In this document: positions 15,301 to 24,673 of the stretch, in pieces | Position numbering within the stretch: position 1 is the first letter of the stretch | Layout: the number at the start of each line of letters is the position of its first letter | Source of the DNA: CAWUEZ02 sp963921355 | GTDB taxonomy: Bacteria; Pseudomonadota; Alphaproteobacteria; Thalassobaculales; Thalassobaculaceae | Assembly: GCA_963921355.3 (NCBI GenBank) | Contig: OZ001190.1 | Coordinates: 1,488,001-1,552,000, forward strand | Direction: 5' to 3' | Length of the DNA: 64,000 nt | Translations under genes and position numbers: made by a program | The notes under the pieces: model-generated | The model's database searches: none | What the model was told of the DNA's origin: nothing | Seen by the model: only the letters and a program-made list of their open reading frames with translations

Positions 15301-17514
15301 ATCGCGATCCGGGATCTGGGCGACGTAATCGATAGCAACACGCTGGCGACAGCGCGCTTGCAGATGCAGCTGGAGAACCAGGCGGACGAGTTCGCCCAGG
15401 CGGCGGTGGAACCGATCGCTGAGGCGATCGCCAAGGCGCTGGAACTGTTTCCGGCGATCGAAGGTACCGAGCGCGTCAACGCCGATGGGACGCCGGCCAA
15501 CGACAACAGCGGCTATACCGGCAGCCCGCTCAGCGTCGATACCGCCGGCCGGGTTCTGGTGCCGGAAGAGAACGGCATTGGCGGCGGGACTTTCGACTAT
15601 GGGTTCCAGTTCGAGACTGAAGAGAACGACCTAACGCGGGTTGGTTTCTTCAACGCTGGTGATCAGCGGTTCGATGTCGAGCGCGTGAACTCGGATACGA
15701 ACCGCGAAGGGATGGCGTTCGCGGTTTCGAACGAGGCCGGCGAAGTCGTTGCCACGTTCGATACGCTGGCCGAAGCCCTGGCCGGCGCGGGCGACGCGCT
15801 TTCCGAATACAGCACCGCGCTGGAAGACACCGAAACCACGCTGGTGCGCACGGCCGAAGAACAGGCCCGGTACGACGCGAACCTGGCGCGCGTGGGCTTC
15901 CAGATCGATGTGGCGAAGCAGAGCGTCCAGGATCTGGTTGATCAGGTAACTGGCGATTTCGAGCCGGCTTTCCGTGGCCCGTTCAAGGAGGCGCTGGAAG
16001 TCGGCCAGGCCAACCTGGACGCTCTCGAAGAACACCTGGTGGCGGTGAACGACGAGATCCAGGCGGCGAACGAAGCGTTCCCGGAACTGAACCAATCGCT
16101 GATCGATGTGACGCAGACGATCGCGGATGCGAACGCTGCGCTGCTTGAGAACCTGCAGAACGACTTCAACGACTCGATTCAGCAGCAGATCAACAACGCC
16201 ACCGGCCTTGGCTCCATCAACTCGATCAACGCTCTTGTTGATGCCCGTGACGAGAACCTATCGGAAGCCGAAGCGATCGGCGGCAACACCGATCTGGTCA
16301 ACCAGCTCTTCGAAACGCAGCTGCGGAACATCATCGAAAGCCTGGATGCGGCGACGCAGGCCAGCCTTCAGAGTTCTACCCAGATCACGGATCAGTTCGC
16401 GAACGATCTGATCAACCAGATCCTGGGCGGCCTGGGCGATGCAGCGGCGAACATCACGCTGGAATCCCAGGCGAACGCGATCCTGGAGAACTTGGCGATC
16501 CAGGATCAGATCGACGCGCAGCTGCGGCTGATCGATGCCCGGCGTTCTGAAGCCAATGCCGCGCGCAGTGCCGCAGATCTGGCCCGGCGGAATTCGGACT
16601 CTCTTACCAGTGCCGCGAACAGCCTGCTGCTGGATGCGACGCTTTCGCCGCTTTTCGTCCAGGATCGGCGGGATGAAGCCCTGCGGCAGTTCGATGCGGC
16701 GCTGGCCCTGGCGAACGATGGCACGCCGGATGATGAGGAAAGCCAGCGGGCGATCCAGGAACTGCCGGGCCTGGGGCGCAGCGCGCTGGAAGCCGCCCTG
16801 GCCTGGTACGGGTCGTCTACCGAATACAACGCGATCGCCGAGCGCGTGCAGCAGGGCCTGCTGACGACGGCGGCCAACCAGAAGACGATCGAGGAACAGC
16901 AGCTGGATGTGCTGCGCCAGATCGAACAGGAACTGGCCGAAATGGGTGTGGCGGCGAACGATAACAGCCAGCCCACCTTTATGGCCCTCAGCGATGGCCA
17001 GTACGTCAGCACCGGGGCCAATGGCGTGCCTGCCGGCCTCGATCTGGGCCGCCGGCCCGAAGACAACCTGCGGATCTACCAGATCCTGACTGCCGCCGGG
17101 ATTGGCTACACGGGCGCCGGTGAAGGCCAAATCGGCGCCCTGCGGCGGGAAAACGATCTGGCGAATACGCTGCTGACGGCGGCGGGCTTTGCCGATGGCG
17201 GCGTGTTCGCCCGCGGCAACGTGATCCCATTCGCTCGAGGCGGGGTCGTGAGCCGCCCCACGCTGTTCCCGATCGGGCTGATGGGCGAAGCCGGCGCCGA
17301 AGCCATCATGCCGCTGTCCCGGGGGGCCGATGGGCGCCTGGGCGTCACCTCCGCGGGCGGCGGAGGGTTCGATCCCCAGCTGATCCAGGCGCTGATCCGG
17401 CGCTTCGATGTGCTGATCGATCTGATGGAAGAAGTGGTGGGCAACACCGGCCAGGCCGTGCGGCAGGGGCGGAACGTCCGGCGTGAAGAAGCCGGCAGCA
17501 GGGACGCCGCCTGA
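12334..17514 (+). CDS. Tape measure protein
   Basis: About 1,726 residues, fixing tail length. The N-terminus (RLGFEVDTADLRKGAQDLDRF) is typical of tape measure proteins and is followed by the conserved tape-measure domain around GAVRIGQSITNTAIAFQRME and GLSTTEIRKTFTGVSAAATVMG. Long coiled coils, a Gly/Ala-rich membrane-like segment (about residues 700-840) and the lambda-type end GLMGEAGAEAIMPLSRG follow. I chose TTG 12334 because AAGGAG (12317-12322) lies upstream; a longer form from TTG 12289 has no ribosome site. The stop overlaps the next ATG by one base. Confidence 0.9.
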   Translation: MTDLSRLGFEVDTADLRKGAQDLDRFRRSSDQVVQSNRRIETSMSRLERQMGTVTGALNLVKNALIAYGAVRIGQSITNTAIAFQRMETTLRFATGSMQGATQEIQFLRKESERLGQDFLTAGRAYSKLAAAGSALGLSTTEIRKTFTGVSAAATVMGLSAFEAEGAFNALQQMLAKGKVQAEELRGQLGERIPTAIADGAAAMGMSVQQLSKALDNGEVDARKFVTRLSAYWVEKFGNQIPKASENANIAITDFGNAVQEVQLAVARSGFLSGLTVGLEKVAGLLTDPGVIQGAQTFGRAIGDAFVFIAENAETVLRVFAAIGGALKGAAAGGAFGPQGALVGALVSGAAGAGSPEIFELIMGGAEEAGRSVDDLRAEIQSLEMELTEAAATQEAFGDAAIGVSSDILRIQVALARTREELAQMESAIGDGEFMDAIVGNGGGGIGGGSGPAAATIEYTKAQDTALGKLQQQAALLNVVGIAQRKVTALIDTGSASLGDAIKIAQGHITSLTKRQQLVLQLVAAIEKEEAARARRIALMEAEQEEQDALADADAAAIQASEDQRVALTTLMAETKRSVEENEKLAEAYGQSTREGDIYARTLDLMRQNQLLSASAAREMATELVESEEKLRAIQQANADLEGFFDQTFNRIGEAITQAFATGEISAINFGDIAKGVLSEVTQFALKLAVINPLKNMLAGGSALPTLGTLFGGAGGAAGAGAGGAGGIFGSIANIGSSAFSAFSGGTSSLASSFALSGFGQTIGLSSAPVFGLGASAAGGVGAGAATAGAAGSLTAAGSALVAAAPYIAIAAAAIPLLMGTGLFGGSPSSGPVSIAHFAPFHDIDPIDYHDRPFSGNNGVSDAQAEQAMRGITEAIIDILQQTAERFDAIVDNTLTFRVANYQSPEGGNADDRIAGYEVNAFIQDSAEQRIAEGLSEEQAIFEALKFAVQEAFTFDNAALTEAAMNTAATTTDELLADLEFAKELSDLRIAIRDLGDVIDSNTLATARLQMQLENQADEFAQAAVEPIAEAIAKALELFPAIEGTERVNADGTPANDNSGYTGSPLSVDTAGRVLVPEENGIGGGTFDYGFQFETEENDLTRVGFFNAGDQRFDVERVNSDTNREGMAFAVSNEAGEVVATFDTLAEALAGAGDALSEYSTALEDTETTLVRTAEEQARYDANLARVGFQIDVAKQSVQDLVDQVTGDFEPAFRGPFKEALEVGQANLDALEEHLVAVNDEIQAANEAFPELNQSLIDVTQTIADANAALLENLQNDFNDSIQQQINNATGLGSINSINALVDARDENLSEAEAIGGNTDLVNQLFETQLRNIIESLDAATQASLQSSTQITDQFANDLINQILGGLGDAAANITLESQANAILENLAIQDQIDAQLRLIDARRSEANAARSAADLARRNSDSLTSAANSLLLDATLSPLFVQDRRDEALRQFDAALALANDGTPDDEESQRAIQELPGLGRSALEAALAWYGSSTEYNAIAERVQQGLLTTAANQKTIEEQQLDVLRQIEQELAEMGVAANDNSQPTFMALSDGQYVSTGANGVPAGLDLGRRPEDNLRIYQILTAAGIGYTGAGEGQIGALRRENDLANTLLTAAGFADGGVFARGNVIPFARGGVVSRPTLFPIGLMGEAGAEAIMPLSRGADGRLGVTSAGGGGFDPQLIQALIRRFDVLIDLMEEVVGNTGQAVRQGRNVRREEAGSRDAA

Positions 17515-19703
17515 TGACCTCGATCACCGGCGTTCAGACCATCTGGCTTCTGGAACTGGATGTGTACGTGGATGGGGTTGGCGAAAGCACGCTCTACTTC
17601 ACGGACGCGATCCGCTAAACGACGAAGCCCACGGATACCCTGGCGAACGTGGCGTTCCAGCCGTTCCTGTTCGATCCCGGGGAAATGAACCGCAGCCTGT
17701 TCGGCCAAGGCACCACTTCCGGGCGGATCACGATCGGCATCGGGGATCTGGTCCTTGGCAACGATGATGGCCGGCTGGACGCGATGAAGGCGCACGGCTA
17801 CGGCCGGCAGCTGCGCCTTAAATCGATCACGGCGATCGATCCCCAGGCGGTTCCGTACAACCAGGCGATCACACGGTTCATCGGGATCGTGGATCACATC
17901 GTGGCAGATGCGGACGAGATCACGCTGGTGATCCGCGATGAACTGAAGCGGCTGGATCGGCTGTTCCAGGAATCCAGCTTCCTGGGCACCAGTACCGGGC
18001 CCACCGGCATCGAAGGCGATGAAGCCCTGGAAGCGGTGCGCAAGCCCAGCTGCTGGGGCGCCGGCCTGCGGAACGTGCCGCTGACGCTGGTGAACTTCAG
18101 CCGGGAGTGCTTCGGCTGGAGCTTCGATAAGGACGGCAACCCGCGCCGCACCGATGGCATCACCGCGTTGCGGAACGGCGGCGCCACCTACGCGCTTTCG
18201 CTGGTTGATCACGTGGATCAGGCCACCCTGTTTGGGGCCAGCGTCACGTCGGGCACGGCCGATACCTGCCTGGCGGAATCGCTGCTGCGCACGGCCGGTT
18301 CGGTTTCGGCCGGGCTGACGGCGGACATCGATGTGGAGCCCGAGGTAACGAACCTGGCGCTGCGATCGGCCGAATTTGGGGATGCGGCGTGGACGAAGGT
18401 TCGGGCGACGATCACGGCCGATGCTGCGCTTGCCCCTGATGGGCTGACCACCGCGGACAAGCTGGTGGAGGATTCGACCGCGGCTGCCACGCACGTGATC
18501 GATCAGGCGGTGGCCATCACCCCGGCGGCGGCGGTGGCCGGTTCCGTTTACCTGCTGGCCGGCGAACGCACCCGGGCACGGGTATCCATCACCGGCACCA
18601 GCGGTTCGGCGCACACGGATGTGGATCTGGTGGCGGGAACCGTTTCGGCAGGCACCGCCAGCGGCGCGTACAGCGGCGCCATAGCCGAGATCGAGCCCGT
18701 GGGGGATGGCTGGTACCGGGTATCCATCTTGGCCACGACAGCGGCTGACAGCGCGATTTCGCTGCAGATCGAACTGGCCGATGGGGCGGGGGCCATCAGC
18801 TACGATGGCGATGGCGTTTCTGGTGCGTTCATCAGGGGCGCGATGCTGATCGAAGGCGCCGCCGTGCAGCCGTACATCCCGACCGAAGGGGTGGCTGTTA
18901 CCCGCCGGGCCAGCGCAACGGCCGCGCGCGTGGCGGAAGCGATGCTGAAGGAACACGGCCTGCTGATCCGGCCGGCGTCGCTGCTGGAACTGGATCGCAA
19001 GGCCCCGTACGTGGTGGGCATCTACCTGAACGGGGATGAAACCATCCTTCAGGCAGTGAGCCGGGCGCTGACCAGCGTGGGGGCGCACCTGATCGATGAT
19101 GAACTGAGCGACGTCTGGACGTACCAGGTGGGCCGGTTCGAGGCGCCCAGCGGCGTGCCGGTGAAGGACTTCGGCAGCTGGGAACCGATCGATGATAGCG
19201 CGGCGGCGCCCGAACTGCTGGCGACGGACGACGAAGGCCGCGGCGTGCCGGCCTGGAAGACGACCCTCTACTATTCGCCCAACCAGGAAGTGCAGAACAA
19301 GGATGCCCTAACCGGATCCTCGCTGGATGAGCGGGAGAAATGGAGCCGGGAATCCCTTTCGGTGGATACAGCTGGCGATACGGCCGTTCTGGCAAAGCAC
19401 CCGAACGCGCCCAGCGCCGAACACCGCACCTTCCTGGCCTACAAAGCCGATGCCGAAACCGAGCTCGCGCGCCGTGCCGCCTTCGATAAAGTGGAAAAGC
19501 GCCGGGTGCGGCTGCCCGTTCACGTCGATCGATCCCTTCGCACCGATCTGGACGGCCGACAGGTGAACCTGGGCAACCACGTCCGGTTCGACTGGGGCCG
19601 GTACGGCGTGGATAGCACCAAGCCCCTGGTCGTCATCGGCGTGAGCGAAGAACGGGCCCAGGAGCTTGTGTTCTTCGACGTCATCAACGCTGACCACTGG
19701 TGA
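17514..19703 (+). pseudogene. Tail hub/baseplate protein with inserted CBM-like domain, interrupted by TAA
   Basis: The reading begins at ATG 17514 (overlapping the tape measure stop), runs 34 codons to an in-frame TAA at 17616-17618, and then continues in the same frame to 19703. Read across the TAA, the sequence (DAIR*TTKPTDTLANVAFQPF) flows without a break, so the TAA looks like a point mutation of an intact 729-codon gene. A restart at GTG 17649 lacks a ribosome site. Residues from about DNA 18340 to 18900 form a carbohydrate-binding-like insertion (FGDAAWTKV, APDGLTTADKLVEDST, GDGWYRVSI, YIPTEGV) inside the hub scaffold. Confidence 0.72.
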
Positions 19704-19707
19704 TCCG

Positions 19708-20595
19708 ATGGCCAATGTCATCATGGGGTATCCCAACCTGGTGAATCCCACGGCGCTGTACACGCCAACCATCCTACCCGGGTTCGGAAACTTTCTGCCC
19801 ACACTGCCGGCAGCACACATCCTGGATCGCTACTACGGCATTCACGCCCGCACCGCGGGGATCACGGAAGCCGATACCCAGTTCGCGATCGATCTGGGTG
19901 TGGTGCGCACCATTCGCCTGGTGGCCATCCCGGACTCGAGCGTTTCCACCAAGGGCGAAGTGCGGGTCGTCGCCAGCAACGATCCGGCCTTCGGAACGCT
20001 GATCTACGATGGCGGTTGGGAAGACTACTGGACGGATTTGTGGCCGTACGGAACGCGCCCTTGGGGAATGCCGGACATCCTGACCAGCAAGAAGCCGTCC
20101 GCCGAGGATGTGACGCGCTACCCGAAGCAGTGGTTCAAGATTCTGCCCAGCCACGTGAATGCGCGGTACTGGCTGTTTTACTTCCGGGATACCGAGAACC
20201 CCGATGGGTTCCTGGATTTCAGCCGCGCGATGATCACGCCGGTGTGGGAGGCCTCCGTAAACCCGGTTTACGGCGACACTGCTATCGGCTGGGTATCCCG
20301 CACGAGGGTGCGCCGGGGCCCGAGTGGAGCGAAATACTTCAACCGTAAGCCGGGGCACCGCACCGCCTCCATGGCGTTCGATTTCCTGCCGCAGGATGAA
20401 GCGTTCGCCAACCCGTTCGAGATGGGCCGGATGCTGGATCTGGATGGCGAAGCCTTCCTGGTCTTTGACAAGGACGAGACCATCCACCTGGGCCGGTGGT
20501 CGTTTCACTGCAATCTGACATCGCTGCCCGAAGGCAGGTTCACAGGCCCTGGGCTGGTTTCCACCACAATCGAGATCGAGGAGATCCGCGGATGA
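19708..20595 (+). CDS. Tail tip structural protein
   Basis: A 295-residue protein. It has a galactose-binding-like N-terminal domain (YYGIHARTAGITEADTQFAI, TIRLVAIPDSSVSTKGEVRV, DPAFGTLIYDGG), as in phage tail-tip proteins that begin with a discoidin-type fold, and a C-terminal part (ASMAFDFLPQDEAFANPFEM, FLVFDKDETIHL) often found downstream of siphovirus hub proteins. ATG 19708 follows the hub stop by two bases. It probably belongs to the distal tail complex, while receptor binding is left to the later genes. Confidence 0.62.
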   Translation: MANVIMGYPNLVNPTALYTPTILPGFGNFLPTLPAAHILDRYYGIHARTAGITEADTQFAIDLGVVRTIRLVAIPDSSVSTKGEVRVVASNDPAFGTLIYDGGWEDYWTDLWPYGTRPWGMPDILTSKKPSAEDVTRYPKQWFKILPSHVNARYWLFYFRDTENPDGFLDFSRAMITPVWEASVNPVYGDTAIGWVSRTRVRRGPSGAKYFNRKPGHRTASMAFDFLPQDEAFANPFEMGRMLDLDGEAFLVFDKDETIHLGRWSFHCNLTSLPEGRFTGPGLVSTTIEIEEIRG

Positions 20596-21179
20596 GCACC
20601 CAGCAGTTCATCATCAATGGTCGGACGTGGACGTTCCCCACCGATCTTGAGGAAGACAAGTACGTCACGAACCTCCCGCTGCTGATCCAGGACATCCAGG
20701 CGGACACGGTTCGCAACATGGTCACGACCTCGACCGGCAGCCACACGCTCGGCAGCGGGACCGGTTCGCTGAACTTGGACGCGTCGATCCCCTATGTGGC
20801 CGGCCAGCACCTGCAAATCATCGACCAGGGCAACCCGAGCACGAACTTCGCACTGATCCGTGTCGATGCCGATGTGGCAGGCGGAACCACACTGACCTTC
20901 ACGGAGCAGATCGTGTTCGGATCCGGCGTGATTTCCGCCTGGGACATCGTCACCTCCGGGTTTCAGGGACCGGTCGGGCTTCCAGGCGATGGTCGCGCCC
21001 AGGTTTCTAGCAACGACAGCACCCCTGGATACCTGTCGGTCAAGCTGATCGCCGAACCCACGAGCGGCAGCATCACGTTCACCGAGACCGTTGACGGCGG
21101 CGACGAGCGGCTGAACGCCGCCGTTTCCGACAAGTACACCGCCCGAATGATCGGGATCTCTTACGCAATGCGCAACTGA
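20592..21179 (+). CDS. Hypothetical tail-tip protein
   Basis: A 195-residue protein coupled to the previous gene by ATGA (20592-20595). It is beta-rich with no catalytic motif seen. Repeated short strands such as SHTLGSGTGSLNLDASIPYV and LRxVDADVAGGTTLTF-like segments resemble small tail-fibre or tip domains. Position between tip and fibre genes makes a structural role likely. Family not recognised. Confidence 0.55.
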   Translation: MSTQQFIINGRTWTFPTDLEEDKYVTNLPLLIQDIQADTVRNMVTTSTGSHTLGSGTGSLNLDASIPYVAGQHLQIIDQGNPSTNFALIRVDADVAGGTTLTFTEQIVFGSGVISAWDIVTSGFQGPVGLPGDGRAQVSSNDSTPGYLSVKLIAEPTSGSITFTETVDGGDERLNAAVSDKYTARMIGISYAMRN

Positions 21180-21191
21180 GGAGACGGAACC

Positions 21192-21629
21192 ATGCCGTTG
21201 ACAGACACGCCGGTCTGGCCGCAAGGCCCCAAGATCGGGACCGCCGTTTTGACGGGGGCGGAGACGAGCATTTCCGCGCCCGCGTCCGTTACCACCCTCG
21301 TCACCGCCGGGGAGAACGGAACCCGCATTGACGGGCTCTACGTGGGTCCGCGGGCGACCGTCACGGCAACGGCCGTCCGGTTCTTCCTATCGCAGGACAA
21401 CGGGACGAGCTTGGTCTACCTGCCGCATCTGGACAAGGTCGTTCCGGCGCACACGATCGCCGACACGACCGCGAACGGCGGCGTGGTCAAGATCATCGAT
21501 CTGTATTCGCAGACAGATTTCTTCGATCTGCCGGGCGGAGTCGGAGCGTCGGCCGTTCTGCTCGGCTGCACGATGGCCGTGGCGCTGGCCGGCGGCATGG
21601 CCTTCACGGCCTACGGGCACGACCTCTGA
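21192..21629 (+). CDS. Hypothetical tail-associated protein
   Basis: A 145-residue beta-rich protein with the pattern TGAETSISAPASVTTLVTAG, RIDGLYVGPRATVTATAVRF and FDLPGGVGASAVLLGC. Such small beta-sandwich proteins often cap tail fibres or tips. It is preceded by GAGGAGAC and its stop overlaps the next ATG (TGATG at 21627-21631), so it is coupled to the receptor-binding gene. Family not recognised. Confidence 0.55.
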   Translation: MPLTDTPVWPQGPKIGTAVLTGAETSISAPASVTTLVTAGENGTRIDGLYVGPRATVTATAVRFFLSQDNGTSLVYLPHLDKVVPAHTIADTTANGGVVKIIDLYSQTDFFDLPGGVGASAVLLGCTMAVALAGGMAFTAYGHDL

Positions 21630-23197
21630 TGGGCCTGGCAACCGTACCCTTGGGCGGCGGACCGACGGGGCTCCCGCCGGGGCACGTCCCGAGTGCCTCG
21701 TCTGGCGGCGGCCTGGAACTGAAAGCCCCGGCCTACGGCGATCTGGAACCAGGCGATCCGGTGTTTGTGAAGTCGACCGGCAAGCTGGAACGGTGCGGGC
21801 AGACGCGGGCGGCGGCGATCACGCACCAGAACGGGCAGACCTTCCACGTTGCCTGCCCTGGGTCTGCTTTCGACGCGCTTTGCAAGGTCGAGCCCGTCGT
21901 GGGTGGTGTTCGTATTGATGTTCACGAGTACGACCGCAAGAACAAAGTAGCAAGTTCGATTAGCCGCAGCATTACGACGGTTACAATCAACGGATACCAC
22001 ACATACACTGCATCCGATTGCAGTCCTGTTTGGGATGAAGTGCATGAGCGGTTGATTGTTTTTGTGTTGCTAAACAATGGAGCCGCTTATCGCGTCGGTG
22101 TTTTCAATATTGAGATCGCCAGCGATTGGCTTTCCATAACCGTCCATCAAGAAACGTCCACTGGGTATACTGCTCCGGGATTGCGTTACCTCAGTCGGGC
22201 ACGGATCAATTACAATGATCCTAGCGGACACCGTGTGGTCTGTGCAGGTGAGGTTACTAACAGCAACCCGGTCATCATTTCGTCTGTAGTCACTTCTGCG
22301 ACATCGGTTGCAGTGCCGGGGATTAGCAATGAAACTCCGAGCGGTTACAAGCCCAACACACAGAACTTTATTGAATGGTGTTCGGAACGTGGAACCGCTG
22401 GTGAATATGCACTTCTGACAACATCTGCCACTGGGCTTGTTCTGAGTTTTTCACCGAACTGGAACGGGCCGTACTCTTACGAGCAGTTTGTAATCAACAG
22501 CAACTCCACGGCGAGGGGCATTCAAGCCGCGTATGATCCCGACACAGAAATGATGATCATCGCGCGTGCAAGTTCAAATGTTACTGCCGGAGCGGGTTGG
22601 TTCTACACCGTTGTCGGTGAAGAAAACTCGGCGGGCATCGGCACGAGTATGCGTTGTTATGATCACACCGTCGAACGCATTAGATCCGGTAAGTTTGTCA
22701 GTATTCTTGATCAGGAAGGTGGGCCGCAGTTCTACGGCGCGTATCAGTATTTTGAGGTTGCTCGAAACGCGGTTCTGGCTTCAGAAACCTACGGCGGTTT
22801 TCAGTACACCAATACGAGCGGTAACACTGGATACTTTGAAATTCTGCCGTTTGGCGACGAAGACGCGATCCTGAACGTCATCAACTACAGCTTCAACTTC
22901 AATCCGGCATATAGATCCACGCTTGTTTCGCAGATGGCGGTTAGTGGCGTGTGTGCGGAGGCGGTTGCAGACGGTGCCGAGGCGACAGCTCTTAGTGCAG
23001 GCTCTGAGTATGAAGGGTTCACCGGCCTAACACCTGATAGGGAATTCACAGTCGGCGGGATCGGAAACTGGACGGCATCCACGGGATATTCCTACTACAC
23101 AGGAGGCCCGTCAGCGGTCGCCACAGCCTACGCGCTCGACGCCACGAGGTTCTTCCCACGGGTCAACAAATTCGAAGCCGCGTTGCTGGCGGCATAG
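21629..23197 (+). CDS. Tail fibre / receptor-binding protein
   Basis: A 522-residue protein. The first 60 residues (AYGDLEPGDPVFVKSTGKLE) are GC-rich and resemble a conserved fibre-attachment domain. From about DNA 21900 to 23080 the base composition drops sharply and codon use changes, while the protein becomes rich in Asn, Ser, Thr and Tyr beta strands (SRSITTVTINGYHTYTASDC, FSPNWNGPYSYEQFVI). This is the usual mark of an exchanged host-recognition domain. The C-terminus returns to GC-rich sequence (SAVATAYALDATRFFPR). A propeller-like fold is possible. Confidence 0.68.
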   Translation: MGLATVPLGGGPTGLPPGHVPSASSGGGLELKAPAYGDLEPGDPVFVKSTGKLERCGQTRAAAITHQNGQTFHVACPGSAFDALCKVEPVVGGVRIDVHEYDRKNKVASSISRSITTVTINGYHTYTASDCSPVWDEVHERLIVFVLLNNGAAYRVGVFNIEIASDWLSITVHQETSTGYTAPGLRYLSRARINYNDPSGHRVVCAGEVTNSNPVIISSVVTSATSVAVPGISNETPSGYKPNTQNFIEWCSERGTAGEYALLTTSATGLVLSFSPNWNGPYSYEQFVINSNSTARGIQAAYDPDTEMMIIARASSNVTAGAGWFYTVVGEENSAGIGTSMRCYDHTVERIRSGKFVSILDQEGGPQFYGAYQYFEVARNAVLASETYGGFQYTNTSGNTGYFEILPFGDEDAILNVINYSFNFNPAYRSTLVSQMAVSGVCAEAVADGAEATALSAGSEYEGFTGLTPDREFTVGGIGNWTASTGYSYYTGGPSAVATAYALDATRFFPRVNKFEAALLAA

Positions 23198-23206
23198 GGG
23201 GCGATC

Positions 23207-23956
23207 ATGCAGACAGATCTTTATCACGTAATCGCCGATCCCACCGGCACCCCGGCGTTGGAAGGCGACGCGATCCCTCTGCCGAGCGAGTTCCGCAACG
23301 CGATGGGCGGGCCGGGCCTAACGCCCGAGTTGCTGTTCGACCTGTCCTGGCTGCACGAGTCCCTCCCGGCTTGGAACAACAAGGGGCTATGGCCATTGAA
23401 CACCGTCCGTCCCGGCGCGGGCCTGGGGGAGCAGAACGCAGCGGTGCCGGTGAAGACGCTCGATCCGGTCGCGGGCGTGGTCACGTTTACCTATCCGGTC
23501 GAGAACATGGATCCGGCGGCCCGTTCGGCGGCGTTCGACGCGCGGGCGGCCGAACTGACCAAACAGGTCAAGGCCGGTGCCGAAGCCTGCCGCCTGATGT
23601 ACCTGACCGGCGGTGCCGGCAAGGCCCTCACCTATGAGGCCAAGCGCGCCGAGGCCAGGCACTACGAGACCGCCAAGGCCGATGCGGCGCCGGCCGATCC
23701 GGCGATCAGCGAAGCCCTGTACCCCTTCGGCTATGCGGAAGCCGCTGCGCTGAACGCCACGGCCACCCCGACCGATGCCCAGGTGATCGTCGTGTTGGAA
23801 CTCTATTTGACCCGCACGATCGCCTGGATGGCGACTGGTGCCGAGATCGAGGGGCTCGAACAGAAGGCCGTTGCCGACATCGAGACCGCCCGCGCGGCGA
23901 CCGATAGCGCAGCCCTGGAGGCGGCGGCGGTCGTCGTCTGGCCCCAGCCCGCCTGA
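23207..23956 (+). CDS. Putative tail fibre assembly / tip protein
   Basis: A 249-residue protein. The N-terminal part (LSWLHESLPAWNNKGLWPLN) contains aromatic residues seen in short fibre-associated proteins. The C-terminal half is one long Ala-rich helical region (DARAAELTKQVKAGAEACRL, EQKAVADIETARAATDSAAL) resembling DUF4376-like tail fibre assembly modules. It immediately follows the receptor-binding gene, the usual place for a fibre chaperone. Function is inferred from position. Confidence 0.5.
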   Translation: MQTDLYHVIADPTGTPALEGDAIPLPSEFRNAMGGPGLTPELLFDLSWLHESLPAWNNKGLWPLNTVRPGAGLGEQNAAVPVKTLDPVAGVVTFTYPVENMDPAARSAAFDARAAELTKQVKAGAEACRLMYLTGGAGKALTYEAKRAEARHYETAKADAAPADPAISEALYPFGYAEAAALNATATPTDAQVIVVLELYLTRTIAWMATGAEIEGLEQKAVADIETARAATDSAALEAAAVVVWPQPA

Positions 23957-23986
23957 CCTGACACCACCACAACCTGGGAGGTTCCA

Positions 23987-24301
23987 ATGCTCCGCCATCT
24001 TCTGGCGGCGGCAGCGATCCTGCTGTTGCTGTCTCCAGGCACTGCGCACGCCCAGAATCGCATTGCCGCTTGCGCCCAGCGGGACGTTGTCGTCTCGCGC
24101 TTGGACGAGCGGTACGGCGAGCACCGCAACAACATGATGCTGGATGCCCAGGGGAACCTGGTGGAGCTGTTCAGCAACCTGGATACCGGGAGTTGGACGC
24201 TGATTGTCACCATGCCCGGTGGCCCCACGTGCATTCTCAGTTCCGGTGAGGATTTTGTGCAGGAAGCCCGGCGCCCGCCGGCGCACAACTTGGGTCTGTG
24301 A
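23987..24301 (+). CDS. Exported hypothetical protein
   Basis: A 104-residue protein with a clear signal peptide: MLRH, a hydrophobic core of LAAAAILLLLSP and an AHA-Q cleavage site at about residue 22-23. The mature part of about 80 residues has two cysteines (CAQRD, CILSS) and a conserved-looking YGEHRNNMMLDAQGNLVELF segment followed by GSWTLIVT. It lies between fibre and lysis genes, so an outer-membrane-disrupting, exclusion or periplasmic role at lysis is possible. Family not named. Confidence 0.6.
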   Translation: MLRHLLAAAAILLLLSPGTAHAQNRIAACAQRDVVVSRLDERYGEHRNNMMLDAQGNLVELFSNLDTGSWTLIVTMPGGPTCILSSGEDFVQEARRPPAHNLGL

Positions 24302-24331
24302 TCGCCATGCTTGGATCGAAGGGGAATGCCG

Positions 24332-24673
24332 ATGCCTGAACACGGGGATCTTCACGAAATCAGCTTGGCCATCGGCAATCTGCAGGCCGAAGCCACTTCT
24401 TCGCGGGAAGGGCGCCAGGTGCTGCATGCCAAGCTGGACAAGATCAACGCCGGGATCGCGGAGTTGAATGTGCAGCTGGCGAACATGAACGGCTCGATCG
24501 GCCAGCTGCAGCAGGAGATGGCGGAAGTGAAGCCGGAAGTGTCCACTTGGCGCGCGCTCCGCAACCGGGCGATCGGCGGGATGCTGGCGCTATCCCTGAT
24601 CATGGCCACCGGCGGGGCGGCCGCTTGGCACGGCCTTCAGAAGGCTGCTGCCGCCTACTTCGGCCCCGAATAG
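24332..24673 (+). CDS. Coiled-coil single-TM protein (DUF1515-like, lysis region)
   Basis: A 113-residue protein. A long coiled coil (EISLAIGNLQAEATSSREGR through LNVQLANMNGSIGQLQQEM) precedes one membrane helix at about 80-100 (GGMLALSLIMATGGAAAW). Proteins of this layout are common next to phage endolysin genes and may act as holin partners. GAAGGGGA upstream supports ATG 24332. The topology and neighbours suggest a lysis role; no enzyme motif is present. Confidence 0.55.
   Translation: MPEHGDLHEISLAIGNLQAEATSSREGRQVLHAKLDKINAGIAELNVQLANMNGSIGQLQQEMAEVKPEVSTWRALRNRAIGGMLALSLIMATGGAAAWHGLQKAAAAYFGPE

Noticed and set aside
17106..19088. 660-codon minus-strand open frame
   Set aside because: Shadow of the tape measure end and tail hub gene; composition and lack of a start signal argue against it.
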